In this document: piece after piece, positions 42,824 through 51,635 of the stretch | Numbering within the stretch: position 1 is the stretch's first letter | Layout: the number at the start of each line of letters is the position of its first letter | Notes under the pieces: generated by a model | Told to the model about the DNA's origin: nothing | The model's database searches: none | The model's input: the letters and a program-made list of their open reading frames with translations, nothing else | Source: Firm-04 sp964463355 | GTDB lineage: Bacteria > Bacillota > Clostridia > Oscillospirales > Ruminococcaceae | Reading direction: 5' to 3' | Assembly: GCA_964463355.1 (NCBI GenBank) | Contig: CAYXBP010000006.1 | Span: forward strand, 41,914-105,913 | Length of the DNA: 64,000 nucleotides | Translations under genes and position numbers: made by a program

Positions 42824-43852
42824 ATGTCAATGGAATTTGTAAGAAAGCTGCCCATACCGCGGGATATCAAAGCACAGTTTCCCCTTTCCGATACCTGCGC
42901 TGCCGTGAAGGCAAAGCGTGATGCGGAGATACGCCAAGTGTTTACTGGGGAATCTGACAGAATGCTGCTGATTATCGGGCCTTGCTCTGCCGACCGTGAG
43001 GATGCAGTGATGGAGTATATCTACCGTTTGGCAAAGCTGAACGAGCAGGTGAAGGACAAACTGGTGATCGTGCCTCGTATTTACACCAATAAGCCCCGCA
43101 CCAACGGTACCGGCTACAAAGGTATGGTGCATCAACCTGATCCGACCAAGGCGGAGGATATGTTGGAGGGCTTGATTTCCATTCGCAAACTGCATACCAG
43201 AGCCATTGCGGAAACAGGCTTTACCTGCGCCGATGAGATGCTCTACCCCGATAATTACCGTTATTTATCCGATCTTTTGGGCTATGTGGCAGTGGGGGCC
43301 CGAAGCGTGGAGAATCAAAAGCACCGTCTGACGGCAAGCGGCATGGATATTCCCGTGGGTATGAAGAATCCCACCAGCGGCGATCTCTCTGTGATGTTCA
43401 ATTCGATCTTTGCCGCACAGAGCAAGCATACCTTTATTTATCGCGGCTGGGAGGTTCACAGCGATGGCAACCCACTGGCACACGCGATTTTACGTGGTTA
43501 TGTAAACAAACATGGCGAATCACTGCCCAACTACCATTTCGAAGATCTTCTGCTAACTTATCATATGTACGAGCAGAAAAATTTGGAGAATATGGCCGTG
43601 ATTGTGGATGCAAATCATGCAAACTCCAACAAGTGCTATCTGGAGCAGCCCAGAATTTGCAACGAGATTCTGCATAGCTGCCGCCATAATGCAAATATCA
43701 AGCGCGTGATGAAGGGCTTCATGGTTGAAAGCTACCTTGAGGATGGCGCGCAGAAGGTTGGGGAAGGCGTGTATGGGAAATCCATTACCGATCCCTGCAT
43801 TGGTTGGACGAAAACCGAGGACATGGTGCTGCGCATCGCGGAACAGCTTTGA
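42824..43852 (+). CDS. 3-deoxy-7-phosphoheptulonate synthase (class I DAHP synthase)
   Basis: 342 residues from the ATG at 42824 (GGAGG 9 bases upstream). AroF/G/H-type motifs: IGPCSADRE, RIYTNKPRTNGTGYKG, VGMKNPTSGDL and IVDANHANS. It joins phosphoenolpyruvate and erythrose 4-phosphate as the first shikimate step. The E. coli-type fold has an N-terminal part that binds an aromatic amino acid; which one is not readable. It follows the transhydrogenase operon by 37 bases and may share its transcript, although no function links them. Confidence 0.94.
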   Translation: MSMEFVRKLPIPRDIKAQFPLSDTCAAVKAKRDAEIRQVFTGESDRMLLIIGPCSADREDAVMEYIYRLAKLNEQVKDKLVIVPRIYTNKPRTNGTGYKGMVHQPDPTKAEDMLEGLISIRKLHTRAIAETGFTCADEMLYPDNYRYLSDLLGYVAVGARSVENQKHRLTASGMDIPVGMKNPTSGDLSVMFNSIFAAQSKHTFIYRGWEVHSDGNPLAHAILRGYVNKHGESLPNYHFEDLLLTYHMYEQKNLENMAVIVDANHANSNKCYLEQPRICNEILHSCRHNANIKRVMKGFMVESYLEDGAQKVGEGVYGKSITDPCIGWTKTEDMVLRIAEQL

Positions 43853-43932
43853 GATGCAATCCGGTTTGGGATGAAATGTTTCTCTGCTCTGCATTTGGCG
43901 ACAATATGTCAGGAATCGGAGACAATAGATAA

Positions 43933-43961
43933 TTGAATCACCTCCGCTTTTGTGTTATAAT
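43933..43961 (+). promoter_or_regulatory. Promoter of the rhamnogalacturonan lyase gene
   Basis: TTGAAT (43933-43938) and TATAAT (43956-43961), 17-base spacer. Confidence 0.75.
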
Positions 43962-43966
43962 GCTAC

Positions 43967-43990
43967 CGTACGATGGAAAAATATCGTACG
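43967..43990 (+). promoter_or_regulatory. Inverted repeat at the transcription start (possible operator)
   Basis: CGTACGAT at 43967-43974 and ATCGTACG at 43983-43990 are perfect inverted copies, starting 6 bases after the -10 box and thus covering the inferred start site. The position suits a repressor site for substrate control, or a 5' stem that stabilises the message. Confidence 0.5.
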
Positions 43991-44034
43991 TATTGCACAA
44001 AGTGCCCTCAAATAGGGGGAGAAGGGGTAAATTT

Positions 44035-47034
44035 ATGAAACAGAGAAAACTTGCGGCGTTGCTTGCAGGTCTGCTTTGTTTGCAGATGCCTGCTATCTAT
44101 CACGCCGATGAGCAGGCGGTAACTGCAAAAGCAGCTGAAGCGATTACTGTAGAAGCACTGGATCGCGGCCTGACAGCGATCAATACTGGTTCGGGTATGT
44201 TGGTAAGCTGGAGATATCTTGCTAGTGACGCAGCAGATGCTGTGTTCCGCCTTTACCGTGATGGAAGCCTCATCTATACCAGCAACGCCGATGATGCTAC
44301 TTGCTATCTGGATAAGGATGGCAGCGCATCCTCTCAGTACAAAGTGGAATATCTGGTGGGCAGTGCAGTAAAGGGGAGCGATGCTTGTAAGATCATCTCT
44401 AACAACAGCTATCTGCAACTGCCTTTGAATCCGCCAAGCGGCAACGGCTACACCTATTCGCCCAACGATTGCTCTGTAGGTGATGTGGACGGCGATGGGC
44501 AGTACGAAATCTTTTTGAAGTGGGATCCCTCCAATTCGCAGGATAATTCCAAGAGTGGCACAACTGGTAAGGTGTACATCGATTGCTTGAAGCTGGACGG
44601 TACCCATCTGTGGCGTATTGATTTGGGCATCAATATTCGTGCAGGTGCGCACTACACCCAGATGATGGTTGGCGATTTTGACAGTGATGGTTCAGCTGAG
44701 CTGGTGTGCAAAACCTCTGATGGCACCGTGGACGGCACAGGTAAGGTGATTGGTGATGCCAATGCGGATTACAGGAATTCCAGCGGTTATGTGCTGACAG
44801 GCAACGAGTATCTGACGCTGTTTGACGGCAAGACCGGTGCTGCGTTGGATACGATTAACTATAATCCAGGGCGCGGTACGGTTGCAAACTGGGGCGATAA
44901 GTACGGCAATCGCGTGGATCGCTTCCTTTGTGCAGTGATGTATTTGGACGCAGACCACCCCTCTCCCGTTACTGTGCGTGGCTATTATACCAGAATGACC
45001 GCCTGTGCTTACGATGTTGTAGACAAAAAGTTGGTGCAGCGTTGGCTGTTCGATACCGGAAATAACAGCTCTGCACCTGGCTATGGCGACGGCAACCACA
45101 ACTGTATGCCCGCCGATGTTGACGGCGACGGCAAGCAGGAACTGGTGATGGGCGCGGTTTGTTTGGATGATGATGGTTCGGTACTCTGGTGTACCAATCT
45201 GGGGCACGGCGATGCCATGCATCTCGGCGATTTTGATCCCAGCCGTGAGGGCCTGGAACTGTGGCTTTGCCATGAGGTTTCTCCCTTTGGATATTCTCTG
45301 CACGATGCTGCTACAGGTGAGATTATCTTTCGTGTGACAGCCGACAAGGATACTGGTCGCTGTGCCGCAGACAATGTCTGGACGGGTAACGATGGCGCAG
45401 AGTTCTGGGGCAGCACCGTATATGATGCTAAGGGTAATGCGCTTTCCTGCAAACGTCCCGCACTGAATTTCTTCTGCTATTGGGATGGTGACCTGGAGCG
45501 CGAGATCCTTGATGGTTCTACGGATTCTCCTGCAACTGTTACAAGCATGAACGCCGATGGCAGTCTTAGCACGATATTGACAACCACGGGCTACTACACC
45601 TGTAACACGACCAAGGGTACACCGTGTCTTTCTGCCGATCTGTTCGGTGACTGGCGAGAAGAAATCATTGTGCGTGCGGCTGACCATAAGTCCATCCGCA
45701 TCTACGCAACAACGTATGATACCGATTACCGCGTCACCACACTGATGCATGATCCGCAATACCGCAATCAGGTGGCAGGTCAGAATGCGGCATATAATCA
45801 GCCACCGCATTTGAGCTACTATATGGGCAGTGAAACTGGCGTTCCCGCTGCACCGACCGTGAATGTCGGCACGCTGACAAGCGGCAAAACTGGTGCCGTG
45901 ATGAATACCGATTACAAGTATACCTTTACCAATGCGGGCAGCGGTTTGTATTTGGAAGTAGCAGATGCTGTGGCGGCAGCAGGTACCGATGTAATACAGG
46001 GCGATGGTACCTCTGGCGGCAATCGCTGGAAACTGGTTGACGGCGGCGGCGGATACTATTATATCATCTCAACCCTTGCCGATGGCAATACCTACTATCT
46101 CGATTTGGACTATGGCAAGGTTGATAATGGTACAAATATCGCCATTTGGACAGATACCGCAAGCGACGCGCAACTGTTCAAGTTCGTGGATAACGGCGAC
46201 GGTACATATCTCATTACCACCAAGGCAACCAACGATCAAAGCGCAGTGGGCATTGTCGGCGGCTCTACCGCAGCAGGCGCGTCTGCTGTGCAGTGGGCGT
46301 GCGATGGAAGCGCAAATCAAAGCTGGATCGCGACTATGGTGATTGATCCTATTTACGGAGCGTTGGCAGCACCCTTGCAGCCTGTTGATGTGACTTATGC
46401 ATCGTTCTTCGGGATTGATGATTCTTTGGCAGTAGGCGATACCGTTTTCGGCGACCGTGATTTTACCTTTTCCGTCGTGGCAGATGCACTCGTCGGTGCA
46501 GAGTACCTCAGATCCTCCTGCGATGCAAAATTTGCATCGGGCGATCTTGCAACTGTAACCGCAGCATCTAATGCGACCCTGTATGTCGGCTTTGATCATC
46601 GTCTGACAACGATTCCTGCATGGGCTGCCGCCTTTGCAAAAACCGATATGACCTGCACTGCCAGCAATGATGTCGTGTTCGATATGTATGCGTTGGAGAT
46701 GACTGCGGGCGAAACTGTGACGCTTGGTGCGTTGGGGCAATCGTCAGGCGTTGTGGGTTACATGGCAATGATGGTGAAGTCTGTCGAGATGACCACTACC
46801 ACTACAGATACAGGCGCGAATGTGCTTTACGGCGATGTCAATTGCGATGGTATGGTGAAGGTCGATGATGTGATTCTGTTGAACCGCTTCCTTTCGGAGG
46901 AGGTAAATGCGGTGGTCACGCAGCAAGGTGTTGTGAATGCGGACTGCGATGGTGTTCCGGGTGTGGCAAGTGATGATGCAGTTGCGATTCTTTCTCTGCT
47001 TGCAAGTCTGGTGGATAGCCTGCCCTTGCGCTGA
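44035..47034 (+). CDS. Secreted cellulosomal rhamnogalacturonan lyase (PL11) with ricin-type and dockerin modules
   Basis: 999 residues from the ATG at 44035. Signal peptide (to about 33), then a family PL11 seven-/eight-bladed propeller (about 40-615) with the repeated Ca-type loops DVDGDGQYE, DFDSDGSAELV and DVDGDGKQELV, and GDWREEIIV. A ricin-type beta-trefoil follows (about 655-790, FTNAGSGLYLEVADA), then an unassigned beta domain (about 800-920) and a C-terminal dockerin (929-999; GDVNCDGMVKVDDVILLNRF and ADCDGVPGVASDDAVAIL, the second repeat degenerate). It cuts the rhamnose-galacturonate backbone of pectin. No other pectin genes are adjacent. Confidence 0.93.
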   Translation: MKQRKLAALLAGLLCLQMPAIYHADEQAVTAKAAEAITVEALDRGLTAINTGSGMLVSWRYLASDAADAVFRLYRDGSLIYTSNADDATCYLDKDGSASSQYKVEYLVGSAVKGSDACKIISNNSYLQLPLNPPSGNGYTYSPNDCSVGDVDGDGQYEIFLKWDPSNSQDNSKSGTTGKVYIDCLKLDGTHLWRIDLGINIRAGAHYTQMMVGDFDSDGSAELVCKTSDGTVDGTGKVIGDANADYRNSSGYVLTGNEYLTLFDGKTGAALDTINYNPGRGTVANWGDKYGNRVDRFLCAVMYLDADHPSPVTVRGYYTRMTACAYDVVDKKLVQRWLFDTGNNSSAPGYGDGNHNCMPADVDGDGKQELVMGAVCLDDDGSVLWCTNLGHGDAMHLGDFDPSREGLELWLCHEVSPFGYSLHDAATGEIIFRVTADKDTGRCAADNVWTGNDGAEFWGSTVYDAKGNALSCKRPALNFFCYWDGDLEREILDGSTDSPATVTSMNADGSLSTILTTTGYYTCNTTKGTPCLSADLFGDWREEIIVRAADHKSIRIYATTYDTDYRVTTLMHDPQYRNQVAGQNAAYNQPPHLSYYMGSETGVPAAPTVNVGTLTSGKTGAVMNTDYKYTFTNAGSGLYLEVADAVAAAGTDVIQGDGTSGGNRWKLVDGGGGYYYIISTLADGNTYYLDLDYGKVDNGTNIAIWTDTASDAQLFKFVDNGDGTYLITTKATNDQSAVGIVGGSTAAGASAVQWACDGSANQSWIATMVIDPIYGALAAPLQPVDVTYASFFGIDDSLAVGDTVFGDRDFTFSVVADALVGAEYLRSSCDAKFASGDLATVTAASNATLYVGFDHRLTTIPAWAAAFAKTDMTCTASNDVVFDMYALEMTAGETVTLGALGQSSGVVGYMAMMVKSVEMTTTTTDTGANVLYGDVNCDGMVKVDDVILLNRFLSEEVNAVVTQQGVVNADCDGVPGVASDDAVAILSLLASLVDSLPLR

Positions 47035-47063
47035 TTCTCTCAAGTTGTTTCAAACATAAAAAT

Positions 47064-47113
47064 ACGCCATAGTGCTTTTGATTTTCTGTCAGAAACACTA
47101 TGGCGTTTTGTTT
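47064..47113. terminator. Bidirectional terminator between the lyase and spoVAE
   Basis: ACGCCATAGTG (47064-47074) pairs with CACTATGGCGT (47096-47106); TTTTG follows on plus and ATTTTTATG on minus. Confidence 0.8.
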
Positions 47114-47146
47114 TTCATCCAATCATGTCAAAGCTTGCGGCAATGT

Positions 47147-47500
47147 TTACTTATCCTTGGGGCGAAAACAGATAGAAGCCAGCAATCCAAACAGCATTGC
47201 AGCGGTAATGCCGCCCGATGCAGAGGTCAATCCACCAGTTAAAATGCCAAGCAAGCCGTGTTCTGCAACAGCCTTGCGGATACCCTGTGCCAGCAAATTG
47301 CCAAAACCGCTTAATGGAACGCTTGCCCCTGCTCCTGCAAAATCCACCAGTTTTGGATAAATGCCAATTGCGCCCAAAATCACGCCTGTGACAACATATC
47401 CCACCAGAATACGGGCTGGGGTCAGCTTGGTAAAATCAATCAGCAGCTGACCAACGGCGCAAATCAGACCGCCGATTACAAATGCCCATAAATAATTCAT
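47147..47500 (-). CDS. spoVAE: Stage V sporulation protein AE
   Basis: 117 residues from the ATG at 47500, overlapping the spoVAD stop (ATGA). About four hydrophobic segments; motifs FVIGGLICAVGQLLID, YPKLVDFAGAGASVPLSGFGN and GGLTSASGGITAAM define the SpoVAC/SpoVAEb family. Part of the channel that moves dipicolinic acid through the inner spore membrane. The length and neighbour order favour the AE over the AC member. Confidence 0.92.
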   Translation of the reverse strand: MNYLWAFVIGGLICAVGQLLIDFTKLTPARILVGYVVTGVILGAIGIYPKLVDFAGAGASVPLSGFGNLLAQGIRKAVAEHGLLGILTGGLTSASGGITAAMLFGLLASICFRPKDK

Positions 47501-48522
47501 GTCCTTGCTCCCTTCTCGAAAGAAATATGCACCAGATGTGAAATGCATGGAATGGTTTCGCCCTGTTGGCACAGCATGGGCGAGAGCAACGCACCCGTTG
47601 CGGCAAACAGCAGATTCTTCATCTCGCCGCTTGCGAGTTTGGGCAGAAAATATCCGCAGAGAATACTTGCCGAGCAACCGCATCCTGAACCGCCAGCGTG
47701 GGTATCCTGTGTGGTGTCATCGAACATCATTACGCCGCAATCGCGGTGGACTTTGCTGATATCGTAGCCATTTTGCGCTGCAAGTTGATGCAACAGAGTA
47801 CTGCCGACCAAGCCCAGATCACCCGTGAGAATCACATCATAATCGGAAGGACTGGTGTGCGTCGTCATCAAATATCGCAGAATCGTATCTGCGGCGGCAG
47901 GTGCCATGGCAGCACCCATATTGTTGGCATCGGTAATGGATTGGTCATTGATGCATCCCACACATACGCCGCGAATATAGGGTGCTTTGGCAGATTCGCC
48001 CAGCAATACTGCACCCGATGCCGTGCAAGTCCACTGTGCGTTGGGCGTGCGCTGTCCACCATAGGAAAGCGGAAAACGAAATTGCCTTTCTGCACCAGAA
48101 AAATGCGAAGAAGTTACTGCGGCACAACGCTGCATATGGCTGCCATCCACCATCAGCGAAGCAAGCAGCAAACCTTCTGCCATGGTGGAACAGGCACCGT
48201 AGATTCCCAGAAATGGAATACCCAGGTGTCGCATACCGAATGTTGCGCTGGTACATTGGTTGATGAGATCGCCACCGAAGATCGCATCCACATTGTTTGC
48301 TGCGCATTTTGCATTGGAAAGCATCAGTTCGACTGTGCGGCGTTGCAACTCACTTTCTGCCTGTTCCCATGTATCCTTGCCAAAGTGACTATCTGGCTCG
48401 ATCACATCGAAGCAAAACCCCATGGGCCCATCGCCCTCCTTTTTGCCTGCAATGCTCGCCCAGCCAATGATACTTGGCGTATTCGGCAGCAAGATTACAT
48501 CCTTGCGTACAGAGTTATTCAT
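47497..48522 (-). CDS. spoVAD: Stage V sporulation protein AD
   Basis: 341 residues with a thiolase-like fold. NAKCAANNVDAIFGGDLINQC, GIYGACSTMAEGLLLAS and GGSGCGCSASI are conserved in SpoVAD, which binds dipicolinic acid on the forespore membrane. In most sporeformers spoVAC precedes it; here the upstream gene is divergent and unrelated, so the locus is only AD-AE. The start has AGAGGTG upstream. Confidence 0.94.
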   Translation of the reverse strand: MNNSVRKDVILLPNTPSIIGWASIAGKKEGDGPMGFCFDVIEPDSHFGKDTWEQAESELQRRTVELMLSNAKCAANNVDAIFGGDLINQCTSATFGMRHLGIPFLGIYGACSTMAEGLLLASLMVDGSHMQRCAAVTSSHFSGAERQFRFPLSYGGQRTPNAQWTCTASGAVLLGESAKAPYIRGVCVGCINDQSITDANNMGAAMAPAAADTILRYLMTTHTSPSDYDVILTGDLGLVGSTLLHQLAAQNGYDISKVHRDCGVMMFDDTTQDTHAGGSGCGCSASILCGYFLPKLASGEMKNLLFAATGALLSPMLCQQGETIPCISHLVHISFEKGART

Positions 48523-48555
48523 ATTGCACCTCTATGATGATATAAAATACAGCAG

Positions 48556-48584
48556 TAGTATCTGTAAAAACAGGCAGATTATGC
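48556..48584 (-). promoter_or_regulatory. Possible sigma-G-type promoter of spoVAD
   Basis: On the minus strand GCATA (48580-48584) and GATACTA (48556-48562) are 17 bases apart, close to the forespore consensus GHATR ... CATNNTA (first base of the -10 differs). It ends 33 bases before the ATG, fitting late forespore expression. Confidence 0.4.
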
Positions 48585-48625
48585 GCTGCAAAATGACTGA
48601 GAGTGCGAATTGAGTGTGAATTTGC

Positions 48626-48654
48626 TTGACAATCTGACCAGCGTATGGTATCAT
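48626..48654 (+). promoter_or_regulatory. Promoter of the two-gene unit 48712-50241
   Basis: TTGACA (48626-48631) and TATCAT (48649-48654), 17-base spacer. Confidence 0.7.
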
Positions 48655-48711
48655 AGAAAGCAAGAGGTTGTGTGCAAATTGATGCATACAAACGAAAAGG
48701 GGGTAATTGTT

Positions 48712-49581
48712 ATGTTTCATCATCAGCTGGATGAGGATGCCTTGCGCGTAAAGGGCGATGTGCTGGAACAGACCTTGCAAAGCACGGATTTCAGCGAGCA
48801 ACAAAAGCAGGAGGCACTGGCAGAGTATCTGGTTTTGCTGCAAAATGAGCGCGCAACATCTCAAGGCATTGATTTCTGTTGCAGACTGTTTGATCGTGTT
48901 TCCGCAGCATTTCATGCGCATCCCACGACAGACCTTGCGGTGGATATGCTGTATGCCTGCATTTTGGTGCAGCAGTTTTATGCGATGGATTTTTCCCCTT
49001 GGCGTGCGCATCCTACCATTTCGGCTTCGCAGGATGCTTTGAAAGCTGTAGCTGCCGATGAGAGAGATTCTGACTGTATGCGCTACTGTCAAGCAACCGC
49101 AGAGCTTTATGCGGAAGCCAAGTTCTGGCCTGAGGCGTTGCAGTATGCCGTGCAGATGCATGATGCTGCAAGCCGCTTGCTGCAAAAGGGTGTGCAGCGA
49201 CTGGAAGACGGAACGCGTCTTGATCTGCGCGATACCGCTTGTGCCATCTGTATGTATGCTTCGCAGACTGCTGACGGCATGACCGAAGATCTGATGCAGA
49301 AGCTGACGGGAGAGCTGGGCGCAGAGGATTTCGCGGTGGTGACGGCTGATGCAGCGGATGCTGTTGGTGATACGGTCACAGATCCTGTTGAAAAGACGGA
49401 AGCGTATCTTGCCATTCGCTATGAGTTGGAAGAAAAAATTGATGATGCACTGGAGCATCATCGTGGGTATTACGATTATTGCAAGGAATACTGGATGGTT
49501 AAAAAACTGATTCTGCGCAGTGATTACGGAATTGCGTGGAAATCACCTGCGGTGCTGAACCCTGGCGTTGAATTCCATTGA
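48712..49581 (+). CDS. Unrecognised soluble protein
   Basis: 289 residues from the ATG at 48712 with AAGGGGG 9 bases upstream. An in-frame ATG at 48682 has no good site. The sequence is acidic, almost wholly helical by composition, with repeated Ala-rich amphipathic stretches (AELYAEAKFWPEALQYAVQMHDAASRLL), suggestive of a TPR-like or helical-repeat fold. No catalytic motif, signal or membrane segment. It shares a promoter with the membrane protein that follows 15 bases later. Confidence 0.7.
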   Translation: MFHHQLDEDALRVKGDVLEQTLQSTDFSEQQKQEALAEYLVLLQNERATSQGIDFCCRLFDRVSAAFHAHPTTDLAVDMLYACILVQQFYAMDFSPWRAHPTISASQDALKAVAADERDSDCMRYCQATAELYAEAKFWPEALQYAVQMHDAASRLLQKGVQRLEDGTRLDLRDTACAICMYASQTADGMTEDLMQKLTGELGAEDFAVVTADAADAVGDTVTDPVEKTEAYLAIRYELEEKIDDALEHHRGYYDYCKEYWMVKKLILRSDYGIAWKSPAVLNPGVEFH

Positions 49582-49596
49582 TTAGGAGATGATTGT

Positions 49597-50241
49597 ATGA
49601 CGACAGAGCTGACAGGGCAAATCATTCTCTCGCGCCTGCGTACGCGAAAGCGTTGGGAAGCCTTTGGGTACAGTATCCTGACGCTGCCCTTTTTGGCAGC
49701 GTTTGTGTTTGCGCTTTATTACCTTTTCGCAGGTGGTGACTATGCGATGGGTATTATATGCTCTCTTATCAGTGGGATTTTTGTGGTTTTTTTCTTTGCT
49801 TTCAAGGTATTGCGTGCTTTGAAAATGGCATTTCATACGGAAAAAGCCACGGTTTTTCGTAAATATGGTGACCCGGACGAGATTGCAGACCGCATCAACA
49901 GCGGATTGGAGAGTATTCTCCTTGAACAGCGTGCGGTGATCGTTACTGAGGAGTACATTCTGCTCCGTAAACATTATGAAACTTTTGTGCCTCTTACCGA
50001 TATTATGTTGATGTATCGCAAGGAGCATCGCACCAATGGCATTCTGGATTCCATCGCGTTGGTGGTGCATGATCGTTATGGCGAGCAATATGAGTATCCC
50101 TTTTCACTGAAGAAAAACTCCGCTGGTGATATGGATTATGTTGCTGGTGAGATTCGCAAACGGGTGCCAGATTGTATCGTTGGATACAATTCTGCCAATC
50201 TGGCATATGTCAAGGAACATCGAAAACCGATTCCCGAATGA
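49597..50241 (+). CDS. Two-helix membrane protein with a C-terminal soluble domain
   Basis: 214 residues from the ATG at 49597 (TAGGAG upstream). Two adjacent membrane segments (about 24-45 and 50-72) precede a cytoplasmic domain (about 80-205) whose strand pattern (AVIVTEEYILLRKHYETFVPLTDIMLMYR) resembles PH-like YcxB/bPH domains. No function is inferred. Likely partner of the preceding soluble protein. Confidence 0.7.
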   Translation: MTTELTGQIILSRLRTRKRWEAFGYSILTLPFLAAFVFALYYLFAGGDYAMGIICSLISGIFVVFFFAFKVLRALKMAFHTEKATVFRKYGDPDEIADRINSGLESILLEQRAVIVTEEYILLRKHYETFVPLTDIMLMYRKEHRTNGILDSIALVVHDRYGEQYEYPFSLKKNSAGDMDYVAGEIRKRVPDCIVGYNSANLAYVKEHRKPIPE

Positions 50242-50277
50242 CAGATAGATAGTGAATTTTCGATATGAGGTTGCTGA

Positions 50278-50317
50278 AAAGCGGCAGAGAAGTCACGCTC
50301 TGCCGCTTTCGTTTTTC
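50278..50317 (+). terminator. Terminator of the 48712-50241 unit
   Basis: AAAGCGGCAGAG / CTCTGCCGCTTT, 12 bp perfect, 8-base loop, followed by CGTTTTTC. It also separates this unit from the convergent phage-like genes. Confidence 0.9.
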
Positions 50318-50350
50318 ATAAAGGGGATGCTTCAGGTTTCACGCAAGGTT

Positions 50351-50986
50351 TTACGCATCCTTCAGCAGCCAAGTGCCGTTTGATAGATACGTCACACCGT
50401 CAATCATCAATTTGCCGATCGTAGAATACTGCGCAGTGGGCATATAGAACGCATTGGGTGTGTAACGGTTTTCACCTGTTGTATTGCCACAAGCGAAAGG
50501 CACCAGTGTTGTGACTGCCGCTCCCGCTGTGGGGCTTGTGCTGATGGAAAACAGTGGATCAGCCCTGTCCACGCACGAGATCGGGTAAGTGGATGTTTGA
50601 TTTGTAACTGCGCTGCTCATAATGACAGCTGTGTGATCAGACGAGTCTTTTGTGATGAACACTGGAATATACTTCGCTGTACCTGAACCAACTGCAATTG
50701 CAAGACCATTTGCACATTTGTAGCCATAATATGCAGAATATCCAGAGTAGTTATAGCTGCAAGTAGTTGTTTTTCCAGCGGCGTTGGTGGCGGTAAACTG
50801 CGTACTTCCCTTGTTGTTAAACGAAACGGTTAGAAGTTCCACATCTTCCACATAGCAATGGATTGTGCTGGGCGTGGTTTCATCTGCTGCTACGCTGTCA
50901 AAGTAAGTAGGCACGGCATTGGTTTGCAGCCACGCAAGCAGATCGCTGTGGTCTGTGCTGTAAATATAAGTTATTTCAATTGCCAT
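50351..50986 (-). CDS. Phage-tail-like protein of unknown role
   Basis: 211 residues, no signal or membrane segment, rich in Thr, Ser, Tyr and Ala. The C-terminal motif KLMIDGVTYLSNGTWLLKDA resembles the last strands of tail or fibre proteins from Ruminococcus-type prophages, from general knowledge of such proteins. The N-terminus (MAIEITYIYSTDHSDLLAWLQTN) has no known fold. Its start overlaps the stop of the upstream gene by one base (TAATG), so the two are co-translated. No other phage structural genes are present. Confidence 0.6.
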   Translation of the reverse strand: MAIEITYIYSTDHSDLLAWLQTNAVPTYFDSVAADETTPSTIHCYVEDVELLTVSFNNKGSTQFTATNAAGKTTTCSYNYSGYSAYYGYKCANGLAIAVGSGTAKYIPVFITKDSSDHTAVIMSSAVTNQTSTYPISCVDRADPLFSISTSPTAGAAVTTLVPFACGNTTGENRYTPNAFYMPTAQYSTIGKLMIDGVTYLSNGTWLLKDA

Positions 50987-51468
50987 TATGTTTCCTCCAA
51001 ATTTTCAAAGGTTGCGTTCACCACTTGCCCATATATGCCGCCGTCGGTGAGCGGAGTTGCGGTGACGATGCCACTTGATTGTCCCTTTGCAATCTTTGCT
51101 AAATATTCCATCAATTGATTATACACATCTGGTGTTGGCGCATCGTGCGCTGGGTTTCCATCCGTGATGCATATGGTACATGGGATGCGGGCGGGCGTGG
51201 TTGTGTGGATATCTCCTGCATACACACCGACAGCCACTTCATACACGTCATATAACGGCGGCACAGTGACGGTGTCACCCTCAAAAACGACATCCTGGCT
51301 GTGCATCTCTCCGCGCGTCTGATATACGAATCGTGCTGTTTTAGCGGTGTATGTGTCCCACTCCGAATCAAAAGAAAACCGAATCTCATAGTCACTGTTG
51401 CCGCAGACGATCAAGGGTGCATCCTGCACGGCTGCGATTTTGTTCGCGATATGGATCTGGATTTCCAT
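50986..51468 (-). CDS. Phage baseplate/tail-fibre N-domain-like protein
   Basis: 160 residues from the ATG at 51468 (AAAGGAG upstream). The pattern YEIRFSFDSEWDTYTAKTARFVY ... VPPLYDVYEVAVGVYAGDIHTTTPARIPC, ending in TPDVYNQLMEYLAKI, is that of the BppU-like N-terminal domain found before phage baseplate and fibre proteins of Firmicutes. Here it stands alone with one partner and under a dedicated repressor. Confidence in phage origin is good; role as a fibre, bacteriocin part or domesticated protein is open. Confidence 0.7.
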   Translation of the reverse strand: MEIQIHIANKIAAVQDAPLIVCGNSDYEIRFSFDSEWDTYTAKTARFVYQTRGEMHSQDVVFEGDTVTVPPLYDVYEVAVGVYAGDIHTTTPARIPCTICITDGNPAHDAPTPDVYNQLMEYLAKIAKGQSSGIVTATPLTDGGIYGQVVNATFENLEET

Positions 51469-51504
51469 CGTTTGCTCCTTTCTATGATCCATTGTTGCAG
51501 TTGT

Positions 51505-51546
51505 TCATTCGCCGATAGCGATTGCATACTGGAAACCATCCTTCAT
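51505..51546 (-). CDS. 13-residue reading frame in the tail-cassette leader
   Basis: ATG at 51546 overlapping the stop of the 27-codon frame (ATGA), with GGAGG just 1-2 bases upstream; encodes MKDGFQYAIAIGE. It ends 37 bases before the 160-residue gene. Too short to judge; reported for its coupled layout only. Confidence 0.25.
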   Translation of the reverse strand: MKDGFQYAIAIGE

Positions 51547-51626
51547 GCCTCCGATTCCACAGTAAAGCTGGGGGGTGCCAAGCAGTGCAGCGGTTTGCTT
51601 TCTGGGGGAAAAGCATAGTATTGCAT
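51543..51626 (-). CDS. 27-residue reading frame in the tail-cassette leader
   Basis: First ATG of the transcript (51626), encoding MQYYAFPPESKPLHCLAPPS and seven more residues, rich in Pro. No clear ribosome site, since the transcript starts only about 20 bases earlier. It could be a leader peptide or a remnant. Confidence 0.3.
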   Translation of the reverse strand: MQYYAFPPESKPLHCLAPPSFTVESEA

Positions 51627-51635
51627 CTGCTTTTT

